Shown here one piece after another: positions 4,368 through 5,288 of a stretch of 5,288 bases of DNA (its first letter is position 1; each line of letters opens with the position of its first letter). The notes under the pieces are model-generated. The model saw only the letters and a program-made list of their open reading frames with translations. It was not told where the DNA came from and made no database searches. The DNA comes from an uncultured Acidobacteriota bacterium (lineage in GTDB: Bacteria > Acidobacteriota > Vicinamibacteria > Vicinamibacterales > UBA8438), in contig CALBET010001095.1 of the NCBI GenBank assembly GCA_937888665.1, positions 1 through 5,288 of the forward strand, read 5' to 3'. The position numbers were made by a program, and so were the translations under genes.

Positions 4368-5288
4368 ATGTCGTCATCACCATCACCGCCGTCACCCGCT
4401 GGATTCGAGCGCGACCACGCGGCCTTCCTCGCCGCCTATCCGACGTACGCCGGGACCACCGCAATAGACAAGGTCCGCGCGACCGAGTTCCGACGACTGG
4501 AAGACCAGCAGCTCGTGTATCTCGACTACACCGGGGGCGGACTGTATCCGGCGTCGATTATCGCGGAGCATGCGACGTTTTTGACGACACACGTCCTGGG
4601 GAATCCGCACTCGGTGAACCCGGCCTCGGCGCTGTCCGGCTCGCTGATCGAGCGGTGTCGGGCCCACATCCTCACCTTCTTCAACGCATCGCCGGACGAG
4701 TACGCCGTGGTCTTCACGGCGAATGCGAGTCACGCGCTCAAGCTGGTCGGCGAGGCCTACCCGTTCGAGCCGGGCGACCAGCTACTGCTGACATTCGACA
4801 ATCACAACTCGGTGAACGGCATCCGCGAGTTCGACCGCGCACATGGCGCCAGAACCACCTACGTCCCGGTGGAGCCACCGGATCTCCGCGTGGACGGGTC
4901 GCGCCTCACACAGCTGCTTGACGAGTTGCCCAACCGGACGACACCCGGCGGACACCATCTGTTCGCCTACCCCGCCCAATCGAACTTCTCCGGCGTGCAG
5001 CACCCACTCGAATGGATCGCGATGGCGCAGGCACGCGGGTGGGATGTGTTGCTGGACGCGGCGGCCTTCGTGCCGACCAACCGACTCGATCTGGGCCGGG
5101 TACACCCGGACTACGTGGCGCTGTCTTTCTACAAGATGTTCGGCCACCCAACCGGCATCGGCTGCTTGATCGCCAAGCGGGACGCCCTCGAGAAACTGCA
5201 CCGCCCGTGGTTTTCCGGCGGCACCATCACCGTGGCCTCGGTCCAGGGCGACCGACATTTCCTGGCCGAGGGGGCGGCGGCCTTCGAA
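4368..5288 (+). CDS. PLP-dependent class V aminotransferase-fold protein, molybdenum cofactor sulfurase-like (partial, C-terminus off window)
   Basis: The frame is open from the ATG at 4362 to the right edge (309 residues); the second ATG at 4368 is preferred because AGGA at 4359-4362 lies 5 bases before it. Numbering here is from 4362. The fold is that of the NifS/class V aminotransferases. Best likeness, from memory of the family, is the N-terminal domain of eukaryotic Mo-cofactor sulfurases (MOCOS/ABA3): YLDYTGGGLYP (53-62), GNPHSVNPAS (80-89), FTANASHALKLVGEAYPF (118-135), FDNHNSVNGIRE (145-156), FAYPAQSNFSG (201-211), DAAAFVPTNRLDL (232-244) and SFYKMFGHPTGIG (255-267), FSGGT (284-288). 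K258 is the expected PLP Schiff-base lysine, D232 the residue that pairs with the pyridine nitrogen, H148 the ring-stacking histidine. The catalytic cysteine region of desulfurases and any C-terminal MOSC domain lie beyond the window, so a cysteine desulfurase activity is possible but not shown. A related non-desulfurase PLP enzyme is the alternative. Confidence 0.85.
   Translation, partial: MSSSPSPPSPAGFERDHAAFLAAYPTYAGTTAIDKVRATEFRRLEDQQLVYLDYTGGGLYPASIIAEHATFLTTHVLGNPHSVNPASALSGSLIERCRAHILTFFNASPDEYAVVFTANASHALKLVGEAYPFEPGDQLLLTFDNHNSVNGIREFDRAHGARTTYVPVEPPDLRVDGSRLTQLLDELPNRTTPGGHHLFAYPAQSNFSGVQHPLEWIAMAQARGWDVLLDAAAFVPTNRLDLGRVHPDYVALSFYKMFGHPTGIGCLIAKRDALEKLHRPWFSGGTITVASVQGDRHFLAEGAAAFE

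Noticed and set aside
1..5288. tRNA or rRNA genes, CRISPR arrays, insertion sequences or long repeats.
   Set aside because: No cloverleaf-like sequence, regularly spaced repeats, terminal inverted repeats or transposase-like frames were seen on either strand.

Overview
The window is GC-rich bacterial DNA with closely packed genes. It holds five protein-coding units, two of them cut by the window edges, and one probable gene remnant. Lineage cannot be fixed from the sequence alone. The mix of a tungsten/molybdenum-pterin oxidoreductase, an exported SAM-methyltransferase-fold protein and an exported cupin, plus a scrap resembling PQQ-type beta-propeller proteins, recalls soil or marine Acidobacteriota (Vicinamibacteria-like) or Planctomycetes-like metagenome genomes. 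That placement is a low-confidence inference.

Layout. (1) Positions 1-2020, minus strand: a two-gene unit. A complete aldehyde:ferredoxin oxidoreductase (AOR) family gene has all four [4Fe-4S] cysteines and both DxxG(L/I/M)(C/D) motifs. It is followed by a MoaD/ThiS-like sulfur-carrier gene that overlaps its stop codon by ATGA and runs off the left edge. (2) Positions 2021-2359: no intact gene; a short plus-strand reading frame resembles the C-terminal end of PQQ-like beta-propeller proteins and is probably decayed. (3) Positions 2360-4280, minus strand: a two-gene operon with a promoter candidate at its head. It encodes an exported protein with a class I methyltransferase domain plus a C-terminal extension, then an exported small cupin. 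The methyltransferase gene carries an apparent one-base deletion near 3070; its last 61 residues continue in another frame and end 23 bases before the cupin start. (4) Positions 4362/4368-5288, plus strand: a divergent PLP-dependent class V aminotransferase-fold protein most like the NifS-like domain of molybdenum cofactor sulfurase, cut by the right edge.

How it fits together. AOR and MoaD-like genes plausibly cooperate: the carrier would supply the dithiolene sulfur of the pterin cofactor. The methyltransferase-fold protein and the cupin both carry signal peptides and probably act outside the cytoplasm, where SAM is not expected, so the biochemical activity of the former is an open question. 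The sulfurase-like gene is thematically related to Mo/W enzymes, but AOR enzymes are not known to need that sulfuration step, so a link is speculative. No clear evidence of a wholly new system was found. The most useful observations are the frameshift, the exported methyltransferase-cupin pair, and the AOR-MoaD coupling without a visible electron-transfer partner.
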